The notes below the pieces were generated by a model. The model did no database searches, was not told where the DNA came from, and saw nothing but the letters and a program-made list of their open reading frames with translations. A DNA stretch of 64,000 nucleotides from Terriglobia bacterium (GTDB lineage Bacteria > Acidobacteriota > Terriglobia > Terriglobales > Acidobacteriaceae), in assembly GCA_020073525.1 (NCBI GenBank), contig JAIQFA010000002.1, forward strand, positions 1 through 64,000, written 5' to 3'. Below are positions 48,397-56,666 of the stretch, piece after piece (the first letter of the stretch is position 1; each line of letters begins with the position of its first letter). Both the position numbers and the translations under genes were made by a program.

Positions 48397-48439
48397 CCCA
48401 CCCGCCAGAGACGCTGGTTAGGTGGGTTTTGTTTTTTTT
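48397..48439 (+). terminator. Terminator/attenuator between the leader ORF and ilvB
   Basis: CCCACC (48397-48402) pairs with GGTGGG (48421-48426), with an inner CCAG/CTGG stem (48405-48408, 48414-48417), then T4-G-T8 (48427-48439). No + strand gene precedes it, so termination here can only affect ilvBN, which points to transcription attenuation. Confidence 0.7.
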
Positions 48440-48496
48440 AGAGGAGTAATCTGAGATACGAATCGCACTCGCTTTAGGGACGGGCAGGGAGGTCGC

Positions 48497-50272
48497 ATGA
48501 CGGATCAGAAAAGCACGCCGCCGACAAACAATACCAAGGACGAGAAAAAGACCGAGAAGAAGACCATGACCGGGGCCAGCATTCTCTGGGAATGTCTGGA
48601 GCGGGAAGGCGTGAGGGTGGTCTTCGGCTATCCCGGTGGCGCCATTCTACCCGCCTATGATGCGCTGAAGCACAGCAAGATTCATCACGTTCTGGTGCGC
48701 CACGAACAGGGCGCAACCCACATGGCCGACGGCTACGCCCGCGCCAGTGGCGAGGTGGGGGTTGCGGTTGCGACCTCTGGGCCGGGTGCAACCAATATGG
48801 TCACCGGAATCGCCACCGCCATGCTCGACTCCATCCCCATCGTCTGCATCACCGGCCAGGTTGGCAGCAAACTGATCGGCTCAGATGCGTTTCAGGAAAC
48901 CGATATCACCGGCGTTACCCTTCCCATCACCAAGCACAACTACCTGGTCACGCACGCCAGCGAAGTGGCGCGGACGGTCCGTGAGGCTTTCTACGTGGCT
49001 CGGTCGGGACGTCCCGGTCCGGTGCTGATCGATATCACCAAAGACGCGCAGCAGAGCACGTGCGAGTTCGATTGGGAAGCGGCCAAGCCGCAACTGCCGG
49101 GCTATCGCCCCGATCTTTCGCCCGCTCCGAAGGAGTATGCGCAGGCGCTGGAGTTGATCCACAATTCGAAGCGGCCCGTGATCCTCGCCGGGCACGGCAT
49201 TATCGTTTCCGGAGCCATGCGCGAAGTGCGCGATTTTGCTGAGCGTGCGGGCATCCCAGTCGCGCTCACGCTGCTCGGCCTAGGCGCCTTTCCCGCATCC
49301 CACCCGCTTAATCTCGGCATGATGGGTATGCACGGAGAAGCCTGGGTCAATCACACGATTCAGGAAGCCGACCTGCTGCTCGCCTTCGGCATGCGGTTCG
49401 ACGACCGCGTTACCGGCAATCTGAAGAATTACGCGCCCAATGCCAAGAAGATCCACATTGAAATCGACCCCGCCGAGATCAACAAGAACGTCAAGGTCGA
49501 TGTACCGCTGGTCGGCGATCTGCGGGAAGTCCTGCTGGAGCTGATGCCGAAGGTCGAATCCATCGACCGCAGCGAGTGGCTGGATTCCATCGACCGGCTG
49601 AAGGGCGACTCCGCCGTCCGCGACATCCAGAACCTGCCGGACAGCGGCCATCTTTACGCCGCGCACGTCATCAACGATTTGTGGCACCAGACCCGTAACG
49701 GCAACACGATTGTCGTAACCGACGTCGGACAGCACCAGATGTGGGAGGCGCAGTACTACAAGCATGAGCATCCGCGCTCGCTGATTACTTCCGGCGGATT
49801 GGGCACCATGGGATTCGCTCTGCCCGCCGCCATCGGCGCCAAAGTTGCTCGCCCTGACGCCGAGGTTTGGGTGATCGTCGGCGATGGCGGGTTCCAAATG
49901 ACCATGTGTGAATTGGCGACGATTGTGCAGGAAAATCTGAAGATCCATATCGCCATCATCAACAATGGCTTTCTCGGAATGGTGCGGCAGTGGCAGGAAT
50001 TTTTCTACGACCGCAACTATGCCGCGACGCCCTTGCTCAATCCCGACTTCGCCAAGCTGGCCGAGGCTTACGGCATCCGCAGCGCGACCGTCTCGGAGCG
50101 TTCGCAGGTCGTGCCCACGGTAGAGTCTGCACGCCAGCATGAGGGGCCGATGCTGATCAATTTCAAGGTGGAGCAGGAAGATACGGTTTATCCGATGGTC
50201 GCGGCCGGCGCTGCGCTGCATGACATGATCCGGCGGCCGAGTCCGATTGTCGAAACGGCGGAAGACGAATAA
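48497..50272 (+). CDS. ilvB: Acetolactate synthase large (catalytic) subunit
   Basis: Thiamine-diphosphate enzyme of valine, isoleucine and leucine synthesis, condensing pyruvate with pyruvate or 2-oxobutyrate. 591 aa with AGGGAGG SD. G-Y-P-G-G-A-I-L-P, catalytic Glu70 in VRHEQGATHMADGYARA, TSGPGATN, the FAD-binding mid-region GMRFDDRVTGN, and the C-terminal TPP motif G-D-G-G-F-Q-M...N-N. A polar 22-residue N-terminal extension precedes the family start. The gene is followed by ilvN, and both are under an apparent attenuator. No ilvC follows in the window. Confidence 0.97.
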   Translation: MTDQKSTPPTNNTKDEKKTEKKTMTGASILWECLEREGVRVVFGYPGGAILPAYDALKHSKIHHVLVRHEQGATHMADGYARASGEVGVAVATSGPGATNMVTGIATAMLDSIPIVCITGQVGSKLIGSDAFQETDITGVTLPITKHNYLVTHASEVARTVREAFYVARSGRPGPVLIDITKDAQQSTCEFDWEAAKPQLPGYRPDLSPAPKEYAQALELIHNSKRPVILAGHGIIVSGAMREVRDFAERAGIPVALTLLGLGAFPASHPLNLGMMGMHGEAWVNHTIQEADLLLAFGMRFDDRVTGNLKNYAPNAKKIHIEIDPAEINKNVKVDVPLVGDLREVLLELMPKVESIDRSEWLDSIDRLKGDSAVRDIQNLPDSGHLYAAHVINDLWHQTRNGNTIVVTDVGQHQMWEAQYYKHEHPRSLITSGGLGTMGFALPAAIGAKVARPDAEVWVIVGDGGFQMTMCELATIVQENLKIHIAIINNGFLGMVRQWQEFFYDRNYAATPLLNPDFAKLAEAYGIRSATVSERSQVVPTVESARQHEGPMLINFKVEQEDTVYPMVAAGAALHDMIRRPSPIVETAEDE

Positions 50273-50277
50273 ATGCA

Positions 50278-50330
50278 GCTACTAGCTGCTGGCTACTAGC
50301 TAAAAGCCAAAAGCCAAGAGCCAAGAGCTA
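50278..50330 (+). repeat. Heptamer array in the ilvB-ilvN gap
   Basis: Eight consecutive 7-bp units: GCTACTA, GCTGCTG, GCTACTA, GCTAAAA, GCCAAAA, GCCAAGA, GCCAAGA, GCTA (last partial). Two halves form a palindrome (CTAGCT core at 50282). Units like GCCAAAA also occur inverted in the mraY-murD element (7790-7838). Confidence 0.92.
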
Positions 50331-50346
50331 AATACGGTCAAACAAT

Positions 50347-50898
50347 ATGCTCAATACATTCATGGTGTACGTCGAAAACAAACCGGGTGTTCTCACCCGC
50401 GTGGCCTCGCTGTTTCGCCGCCGCGCCTTCAATATTGATTCGCTCACGGTGGGGCGCACCGAGAAGCCTGAAGTCTCGCGCATGACCATCACCGTCGATG
50501 CCGACCACGACCAGGCTCGCCGCATCGAGGCGAACCTATACAAACTGGTGAACGTGCTGCTGGTCGAGAACATCACTAACGAACCGGCCATCGTCCGCGA
50601 CCTGGCCATGATAAGGGTGGCGGCCAAGCACGAAGAGCGTTCCCATGTACTGGAGCTCGCCAACGTGTTCAGGGCGCGTGTAGTCGATGTCGCTCCCGAA
50701 TCGTTGACCATCGAAATCACCGGCGCCGAAGACAAGATCGACGGACTACTGGAACTATTACGTCCCTACGGGATAGTGGAGATGGTGCGCACAGGTATCG
50801 TCGCCATGCGGCGTGGCAGCAAGTCAACTGGCGTCGCCGCTACCACCGAAAATACGGTGCTCGACGCAGCCAACGACGGAGTCTCTTACTCCGTATAG
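50347..50898 (+). CDS. ilvN: Acetolactate synthase small (regulatory) subunit
   Basis: 183 aa. The N-terminal ACT domain (F-M-V-Y-V-E-N-K-P-G-V-L-T-R-V-A-S-L-F-R-R-R, N-I-D-S-L-T-V-G) binds valine for feedback control, and the second half (D-V-A-P-E-S-L-T-I-E-I-T-G) is the C-terminal ACT-like domain. Follows ilvB after the heptamer array. The symbol could equally be ilvH. Confidence 0.95.
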   Translation: MLNTFMVYVENKPGVLTRVASLFRRRAFNIDSLTVGRTEKPEVSRMTITVDADHDQARRIEANLYKLVNVLLVENITNEPAIVRDLAMIRVAAKHEERSHVLELANVFRARVVDVAPESLTIEITGAEDKIDGLLELLRPYGIVEMVRTGIVAMRRGSKSTGVAATTENTVLDAANDGVSYSV

Positions 50899-50919
50899 CA
50901 GTCGTGAAGTCCTGAGGGC

Positions 50920-50950
50920 AAAAAAAACGCCCTGAGCGTTGAAGCTCAGG
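50920..50950 (-). terminator. Terminator of the sigma/anti-sigma/MBL operon (minus strand)
   Basis: On the minus strand CCTGAGC (50950-50944), loop, GCTCAGG (50937-50931), then GCG and eight T (50927-50920). It lies 134 nt after the MBL stop codon and 21 nt past the ilvN stop on the other strand, so it may work in both directions. Confidence 0.7.
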
Positions 50951-51084
50951 ACGTCTCTGGCAGCCCTCCCCCAGAACTGCCAAACCACGTGCTCATCCTA
51001 TGTCCCCTTGGCCAGACTGTAAATGTCACTTCCGTAATGAAGGTTTGGCAATTCAGTACCGCGGGGTCATGCGCGGAGGTAACG

Positions 51085-52035
51085 TTACTTCGAGGAAGGT
51101 GGTTTGACTGCCAGCAACAGGGAAAATCCTTCAAACGTGTATTCTTGGTGGCCCTCGACCAGCTGGCCCTTGGCCTTGCCGCTCTGCACCTGCTGCACGG
51201 CATCCGCGAGGCGCCGCAAGTAGGAAGGCTCGGCAAGCGGCACGTTGTGCGCGGGCAGAAGCAGTTGGATCTGTGGCGCTAGCGCAGCCAGCCTGGCCAC
51301 GGATTGCGCATAAGCGGCGAAGTCGGTCTCCGGAGTGAAAAGATAAATCGGTCCGGGATAGAAGGTGTCTCCGGTAAACAGCAGTCCGTTCTTGTGATCG
51401 AGAAGCGCCAGGGAATCCGGTGTGTGTCCAGGGCTGTAAATCACTTCAAGTTCCCGCCCGCCGAGATCGACCCGCTCACCGTCCTGCAAAGCATGGGTGC
51501 TTTTCCAGCGACGGATTGAATACGATTCTGGCTTCGTTCCCGGCGGCAACGGTCCGCAGAGACGCTCGGGGGCAAGCGCATCGCGCGAGTATACGTTGGG
51601 TTGGCCGCGCATATTCTGCTGCGTGTAGGGCAGATCGCGATTCCAGATTTCTTGAAATTCGGCGTTGCCACCAACGTGATCGAAGTGCGTGTGCGAGTTG
51701 ATCACGGTCACCGGGAGGGACGTGAGTCTGGCGACGGTTGTACTGATCCTTCCTACTCCCAGGCCGGTGTCAAAAAGAACGGCGCGCTTTTCACCCAGGA
51801 TCAGATACGAGATGACTTCTTCAAACTGCTTCGGTTCGTAGATCGCGAACACGCCCGGCCGAATGCGGTAGATTTCGAACCAGGGTTCATCGCTCAGAAC
51901 GCGCTCTAGCTTGCCGTACTCCGGCCGGGGCAGTTGCCGGCACCACTCTGGCCGAAGCGGTTCTGCGGGCTGCCCCACGGCAATGGCAGCCGACAGAATC
52001 GAGGCACAGCAGAATGCCCCAAGCCGCCGGATCAC
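51085..52035 (-). CDS. Secreted metallo-beta-lactamase-fold hydrolase
   Basis: 316 aa with signal peptide (1-21). Zinc motif H-T-H-F-D-H (115-120), then Y-S-P-G-H-T-P-D-S near 215, G-D-T-F-Y-P-G, and P-A-H-N near the C-terminus, all metal ligands of the superfamily. Not a clear class B beta-lactamase; it resembles the broader hydrolase family (glyoxalase II-like/lactonase). Its start overlaps the anti-sigma gene stop (ATGA), so it is cotranscribed with the sigma and anti-sigma genes and may be a target function of that system. Confidence 0.9.
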   Translation of the reverse strand: MIRRLGAFCCASILSAAIAVGQPAEPLRPEWCRQLPRPEYGKLERVLSDEPWFEIYRIRPGVFAIYEPKQFEEVISYLILGEKRAVLFDTGLGVGRISTTVARLTSLPVTVINSHTHFDHVGGNAEFQEIWNRDLPYTQQNMRGQPNVYSRDALAPERLCGPLPPGTKPESYSIRRWKSTHALQDGERVDLGGRELEVIYSPGHTPDSLALLDHKNGLLFTGDTFYPGPIYLFTPETDFAAYAQSVARLAALAPQIQLLLPAHNVPLAEPSYLRRLADAVQQVQSGKAKGQLVEGHQEYTFEGFSLLLAVKPPSSK

Positions 52036-53291
52036 TTCTTCTCCCAGGTCTTTCCGCCGTCCGCGGTAGTCCAGGTTTCGTTGTTACTGGTCGAAACCAC
52101 AACCTCAGCCGGCCCGTGTACGTCAATGTGGGCGATGTCCGCGCTCAGGGGCTGGCTTTTGATGGAAGGTTGCACCTGTGCCCAAGTCAGGCCGCCGTTG
52201 GCCGAGTGAAAGAGCATGCCCGCCTGTCCCCCCGTCCATACATTCTCATCGTGGCTGGCGTAGCACAGCAACGGATGATCCGCGCGCAAGGCGTTTTGCC
52301 AACTCTGACCGCTGTCGATTGACCGTTGCAGGATACCCCCGGTGATCGTCCACGTGACGTTGTGCGCCAAAGCCTCTTTCGCTGATTCCAGCTTCAGCGC
52401 ACTGGAGCCGTTCATGGCCAGTGACCGGGCCATTCTGGGGGCAGCCGCGGCCTGAGTTTTCTGCTGCTGATCAAGATCGCGGCCTTGGAGCGCCGGTTTT
52501 GCCTTTTCGATTGCCGGCGCCTCATTCCGCGCCATCAGTTTGCCTTCGGCGGAAGGAGCTGCCTCTATTGCGATGGCGTCTCCGGAAACCTCGACCGCCT
52601 CTGTTGTCGTTCGACTGGCGGACGTATCGTCATCGAACGCGCGGGCGCCGGCTGGCGGCGCTGCCGACGGCCTATTCGCCAGGACGGAATCCTTCTTGTT
52701 GTCGGCGAGCAGTATTCCGGATCCGGTTTGCACGGGTTCCGCCGCACCTTGACCGGCCTTGAGTTTCTTGGACAAAGACGAATTGGGCTTGGATTTTGCG
52801 ACATCAGTTCGGGCCAAGGTAGCGAGTTGGTCCATTGGTTGCGTGGTTTGCGGGATGGGACCTGCCGGCACAGTAGCAGCCGCCGGCGGGTTTGCCGGTA
52901 ACAGCGTGGCGACGTTCGGCTTGTCTAAACGCAACAGAAGTACGGACGCGGCCAAAGCCACACCCGCTGCCAACGCAGCCCAGCGCAGAGTCGGCCAGGC
53001 AAATACAGCCAGCCGGTTCCTTCCCGGCTCTTTTGCATTGGTCCGAACCACCTCAGCCCCGGCCGCACCAGACGCGGCCACAGTCACCTCCGGCAGCGCC
53101 AGGGCTACCACTTCGCGGCAATCTTCGCAGACCGCAAGGTGCCCAAGCACGCAGTCCTGCTCGGCCCCGGATAGGGCCTGCTCTGCGAACGCCGTCAGCA
53201 GATCCGCATCCGGGTGCGCTGTCCCGAACGCAGCTTGGTCCGGCAACCCAGCCCGCAGGCGCTCCTGCACGATTTTGGGTACTTCCGTCAT
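52032..53291 (-). CDS. Anti-sigma factor with zinc-finger domain, membrane span and Ycf48/BNR-like tail
   Basis: 419 aa. The cytoplasmic N-terminus has the zf-HC2 motif H-x3-C-x2-C (H-L-A-V-C-E-D-C at about 50-57). A membrane span at about 103-122 (LRWAALAAGVALAASVLLL) is followed by a periplasmic Ala/Ser/Thr-rich linker of about 180 residues. The C-terminal 90 residues have BNR/Ycf48-like turns: ILQRSIDSGQSWQ, MLFHSANGGLTWA, TWTTADGGKTWE. The N-terminal module should hold the adjacent sigma factor, and the tail could sense periplasmic ligands or damage. Ends overlapping the MBL gene. Confidence 0.9.
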   Translation of the reverse strand: MTEVPKIVQERLRAGLPDQAAFGTAHPDADLLTAFAEQALSGAEQDCVLGHLAVCEDCREVVALALPEVTVAASGAAGAEVVRTNAKEPGRNRLAVFAWPTLRWAALAAGVALAASVLLLRLDKPNVATLLPANPPAAATVPAGPIPQTTQPMDQLATLARTDVAKSKPNSSLSKKLKAGQGAAEPVQTGSGILLADNKKDSVLANRPSAAPPAGARAFDDDTSASRTTTEAVEVSGDAIAIEAAPSAEGKLMARNEAPAIEKAKPALQGRDLDQQQKTQAAAAPRMARSLAMNGSSALKLESAKEALAHNVTWTITGGILQRSIDSGQSWQNALRADHPLLCYASHDENVWTGGQAGMLFHSANGGLTWAQVQPSIKSQPLSADIAHIDVHGPAEVVVSTSNNETWTTADGGKTWEKK

Positions 53292-53315
53292 GTCCGTACT
53301 CTACTAACCTTACGT

Positions 53316-54281
53316 TCAGTCGTTCCTTCCCTCGCCGGCGTCCTGGGCGGGGACCTTTCCTCCAGGGAACGCTTTCAGCTGGGAATCTTGCGTCAGCCGG
53401 GAACGCAAATTCAGCCGCAGGTCGCGCACGTCGGTTTCCAGCGCCTCCGTTGCCTGGGCATGGCTCATGCCCTGCATTCGCAACCCCGCCAGAATGCGCT
53501 TCCGGAGCCCGGTGGAGAGGCGATCCAGCCGCCGGCTCACGCTGGATTCGTGGAGCCCCAGGGTGCGGGCAATCTCGGCCAGCGTCTGCCCATCCAGATA
53601 ATAAGACGCCAGCGTAAACCGGTCCTCGGACGAAAGCTCGGCTATCGCCTCATCAGTGGCCGCTTCCAGGCGCGGGTCTACAACGCTCGCCGGCTCGGGA
53701 ACCGCCGCCGCAAACTGCACCCCCTCCTCCGTTTGCTCTTCGAGACTGACCGTGCGCTTCTGCTTGCGATAGCGATTGATGAACTCCTGCGCCATCACCG
53801 TGCGCAACCAGCCCTCGAGCGAACCACGGCCGGTGTAGAACACGAGCTTTGAACGGCGCACGCCGTCGCGCGCGTTCACGCCATACAGATCCGCAAACAG
53901 CGAATCGGCCAACTCCGCGGCATGGGCGCCGTCGCGCGTAATGTGGAGCGCCATGCTGTGCAGCTTCTGGCGGTAGCGGCTGATGAAGTCCTGCCACGCT
54001 CGTTCATTTCCCGCCGCGCACGCGCGCGCCAGCGCCAGTTCTTCCAAACGCAACACGGCGCAGAAGTCAGCTTTCTGTTCCGCGGACGCGTGGGCGGAAT
54101 TGCGAAGAAGATACTTGCTCAGAATTTCATCGAGGATTGCCGCGAACTGTTCCGCCCTCACGCCATAGGCGGCTGCGCCGCTGCGCTCGTAAAAAGCAGC
54201 GGCCACATCTGCTCCCGGGCCGTCGGATTGGGCGGGTCTTGGCATTGCCCAGTAGGTTGCGGAAAAATTTGTGTTTCGCAT
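53316..54281 (-). CDS. RNA polymerase sigma factor (ECF-like, sigma70 family)
   Basis: 321 aa from the ATG at 54281; ATG 54356 in frame upstream is possible. Region 2 (DFISRYRQKLHSMALHIT...GSLEGWLRTVMAQEFINRYRKQKR) and region 4 (LSSEDRFTLASYYLDGQTLAEIARTLGLHESSVSRRLDRLS) are recognisable. They are separated by about 60 residues. The C-terminal tail of about 70 residues after region 4 is longer than in most ECF sigma factors. Followed within 24 nt by its anti-sigma gene. Control is probably autoregulatory. Confidence 0.9.
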   Translation of the reverse strand: MRNTNFSATYWAMPRPAQSDGPGADVAAAFYERSGAAAYGVRAEQFAAILDEILSKYLLRNSAHASAEQKADFCAVLRLEELALARACAAGNERAWQDFISRYRQKLHSMALHITRDGAHAAELADSLFADLYGVNARDGVRRSKLVFYTGRGSLEGWLRTVMAQEFINRYRKQKRTVSLEEQTEEGVQFAAAVPEPASVVDPRLEAATDEAIAELSSEDRFTLASYYLDGQTLAEIARTLGLHESSVSRRLDRLSTGLRKRILAGLRMQGMSHAQATEALETDVRDLRLNLRSRLTQDSQLKAFPGGKVPAQDAGEGRND

Positions 54282-54451
54282 CGAGGCATCTCTTCGGCGA
54301 TGCCACATATGCTTCGAAATAGGATGCCCCTTTAGCGGCCGGGCATCCTTCCACATGATGCTAGCAATTTTTTAGACGCAAGAACCAATAAATTGTCCGT
54401 TCTTGGATCAGCGAGCAGAGAAAGACACTCCTGGAAGACTCGCGGTTGCAC

Positions 54452-54530
54452 CCCCGGCACGCTCTATCTTGGCGTGCCGGGGAGGGCAGAGGGTCGCACG
54501 TACGCCGGAGCACCAGTGTGTTTGCTGGTG
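54452..54530 (+). promoter_or_regulatory. Two hairpins in the leader of the ARPP-1-like gene
   Basis: Hairpin 1 has an 11-bp perfect stem CCCCGGCACGC/GCGTGCCGGGG (54452-54462, 54472-54482), loop TCTATCTTG. Hairpin 2 is CACCAG/CTGGTG (54511-54516, 54525-54530), loop TGTGTTTG. They precede the ATG at 54566 by 36 nt or more. No T run follows, so they would act on RNA stability or translation rather than as terminators. Confidence 0.45.
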
Positions 54531-54565
54531 TCTCTACTAGTGCCGTTACGAGGGGGAGGCCCAAC

Positions 54566-55681
54566 ATGCGCCTAGTCGTCGTGGTTGCTGGAATAGCTCT
54601 GTTATTTGCTTCGGTGATGGTGGTTCCAAGTCTGCTGCAAGCGGGCGAAGTCACACCATCATCGGGTTATTCGCTACTGAGCCCGATTCGCAGCGGAAAT
54701 CTGAGCGTCTTTCCCGTGGTGGCCAGTAAGTCGTATGAGACGGTGGAGTTTCTTACCCTCGATGAAGGCCTGCGCAGCGGTGACGTGGTCGTGACGGAAG
54801 CTGGCCAGGCGCGCGGGCTCATTCGTCGCCGTCCTAGAGAAGGAACAATCCATCCCGTCCGCGATGCGCAAGTCAACCAGCTCGTATTGATCAATAATTC
54901 AAAGCGGCCGCTGCTGCTCCTCGCCGGCGAGATTGTGACTGGCGGGAAGCAAGACCGCGTCATCGGCAAAGATCGCATCGTGCCCGCGGAAAGCGATCCG
55001 ATTGACTTGAGCGTGTTCTGCGTCGAGCCGGGACGTTGGGTGGCGGCGAACGGCAAGTCCGATTTCGGCTATGCAGCGGGCAGTACTTCCGGTCTTCTCG
55101 CCTCTCCCGTAGTGCGGAGCAAGGCAATGGGTGCGAAAGATCAGCAACAGGTATGGGACAGCGTCCGGAGTTCGCAGCGCGCCATGGCGGAGACGGTAGA
55201 GGTCACCGGCGCCGCCGCTGCTGCCGAAGTGAACTCGACGACGTCGTACGCGCGCGTTATGGACAATAAGGAAGTTCAAAAACAGGTGGATGCCGTCGCC
55301 GAACCGGTGCAGCGCAATTACGAAAGCGTGATCCGCCAACTACGCGACAAGAATGCGGTGGGAGTCGTGGTCGCGGTGAACGGAGAGATTGTTTGGGCCG
55401 ATCTTTTCGCGAACACTCAGTTGCTGCAAAAGTACTGGCCGAAGCTCGTGCGCTCTTATGCCACCGAGGCTGTGGTGACCCGCGCCAAAGGCGGTGAGGC
55501 CAGCCTCAAAGATGCGCAGAAGTTTCTCGACAATCTGCAGGGCCGCCACGAAACGGCCGATACCGAGCCCGGCGTCTATCGCCAGACGGAAATCACGGGC
55601 GACGGCTTCAAGGTATTCGAGTTAACGTCGTTGCTGCCGAAGACAGGCTTCCCAGTGCACGTGGCGAAGATGACCGACTAG
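54566..55681 (+). CDS. Secreted ARPP-1 (DUF6569)-like protein
   Basis: 371 aa from the ATG at 54566, preceded by GGGGGAGG. The extension to 54446 is not used. Signal peptide at about 1-26 (LVVVVAGIALLFASVMVVPSLLQAG). The segment LLLLAGEIVTGGKQDRVIGKDRIVPA-E and VFCVEPGRW matches the ARPP-1 domain, described bioinformatically as associated with ADP-ribosyl glycohydrolase and rhodanese-phosphatase systems. The C-terminal half has a coiled-coil-like Gln-rich part. Biochemical role not established. Standalone gene, terminator-like hairpin downstream. Confidence 0.8.
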   Translation: MRLVVVVAGIALLFASVMVVPSLLQAGEVTPSSGYSLLSPIRSGNLSVFPVVASKSYETVEFLTLDEGLRSGDVVVTEAGQARGLIRRRPREGTIHPVRDAQVNQLVLINNSKRPLLLLAGEIVTGGKQDRVIGKDRIVPAESDPIDLSVFCVEPGRWVAANGKSDFGYAAGSTSGLLASPVVRSKAMGAKDQQQVWDSVRSSQRAMAETVEVTGAAAAAEVNSTTSYARVMDNKEVQKQVDAVAEPVQRNYESVIRQLRDKNAVGVVVAVNGEIVWADLFANTQLLQKYWPKLVRSYATEAVVTRAKGGEASLKDAQKFLDNLQGRHETADTEPGVYRQTEITGDGFKVFELTSLLPKTGFPVHVAKMTD

Positions 55682-55757
55682 CACGCCATTTGAAGGGGCC
55701 AGGTCTGTACCTCCGGGGTGGCGTCCCTTGCGGGACTCGCGTTCCAATTGTCGCCTA

Positions 55758-55785
55758 CCCGGCACTCATGTGCCGGGCTTTCCTA
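55758..55785 (+). terminator. Terminator-like hairpin after the ARPP-1-like gene
   Basis: CCCGGCAC (55758-55765), loop TCAT, GTGCCGGG (55770-55777), then CTTTCCTATT. T run imperfect. Confidence 0.55.
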
Positions 55786-55828
55786 TTCCTCCGCTCCGCG
55801 GCTGGAGCGCGCACGCGCCGAGCCTGGC

Positions 55829-56254
55829 TCATTTCCGAGCCAAGCCCTTCAGCACCACGTCGCTCGCGTCGTACGCGAGATTCAGCGCGGGCAACTCCTC
55901 GCGCGTATACCAGCGCACATCCGCCGCATCGCTCCCGGCCTTGAGATCACCGCCCACGGGACGGCACAAGAAATCAAGCAGCACATAGTGATACCGCACC
56001 CGTCCCTCGTCGCCGTGGATCACACGTTCATACACGCCCAGCATTTCAATGGTCTCGACCACCAATCCCGTTTCTTCGTGGGCTTCACGGACTACCGCTT
56101 CGCGCAGAGTTTCCCCACATTCGAGGACGCCGCCCGGCAGCGACCACTCGCCGAGCAAGGGCGGTGTTCCTCGCAGGATCAGCAAGACGCGATTCTCCTG
56201 GACGATGACCGCGCCCACGCCTACCAGCGGATTGTCAGGATATTCGCGGCCCAT
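55829..56254 (-). CDS. Nudix hydrolase
   Basis: 141 aa. The Nudix box is complete: G-G-V-L-E-C-G-E-T-L, then R-E-A-V-V-R-E-A-H-E-E-T-G-L (about 41-64), preceded by GVGAVIVQENRVLLILRG. It cleaves a nucleoside-diphosphate derivative; the substrate cannot be told. Followed by a 14-nt gap and the NTF2-fold gene in the same strand region, with no overlap. Confidence 0.92.
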   Translation of the reverse strand: MGREYPDNPLVGVGAVIVQENRVLLILRGTPPLLGEWSLPGGVLECGETLREAVVREAHEETGLVVETIEMLGVYERVIHGDEGRVRYHYVLLDFLCRPVGGDLKAGSDAADVRWYTREELPALNLAYDASDVVLKGLARK

Positions 56255-56267
56255 CTAAACCTTGAGA

Positions 56268-56597
56268 TCACTTGCCGTGCAACATGTATATGATTTGTGC
56301 ATCATTCTTTGAAATCCGGACCTCGGCTACGCCCCCATCACAGGACGTCGTAGTTCCTCCCTTACCATCTGGACAGCGAAGGGTACCAGTGACCGTCCAT
56401 ATGCCATTCTTCAGCGATGCGGTGAAGGGCCGTTCCGCTTCGATCTGTCTCTCACCATAAACGGGGATCAGCACGGCCTCCGCGATCCTCACAGCAGTCC
56501 TTGAGTCAGGTACGTACCCCGACGTCGGCTTGTATCCCTGACCCACCAACTCGGAAGCGAGCAGAACAGTGCAAGCTAGGATTACACGGGTTTTCAT
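56268..56597 (-). CDS. Exported NTF2-fold immunity-protein-like protein (109 aa)
   Basis: 109 aa, GGAGGT SD. The N-terminus has a signal-like segment (about 1-18: ILACTVLLASELVGQG). The rest follows the Imm-NTF2 pattern: T-A-V-R-I-A-E-A-V-L-I-P-V-Y-G-E...A-E-R-P-F-T-A-S-L-K-N-G-I-W-T-V-T-G, then G-G-V-A-E-V-R-I-S-K-N-D-A and a terminal H-G-K. Family members are immunity proteins of polymorphic toxin loci, but no toxin is adjacent here, so it may be an orphan or domesticated. Two cysteines flank a Gly/Thr loop. Confidence 0.75.
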   Translation of the reverse strand: MKTRVILACTVLLASELVGQGYKPTSGYVPDSRTAVRIAEAVLIPVYGERQIEAERPFTASLKNGIWTVTGTLRCPDGKGGTTTSCDGGVAEVRISKNDAQIIYMLHGK

Positions 56598-56666
56598 CTT
56601 CTACCTCCACTGATATGACGATTCGCCGCGTTCGAACCTGCTCGACAATATGCGGAACCGGGCCAA

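Noticed and set aside
50911-50935. + strand terminator of ilvN (AGGGC-A8-GCCCT)
   Set aside because: No T run follows. The hairpin with T8 on the minus strand explains the sequence better.
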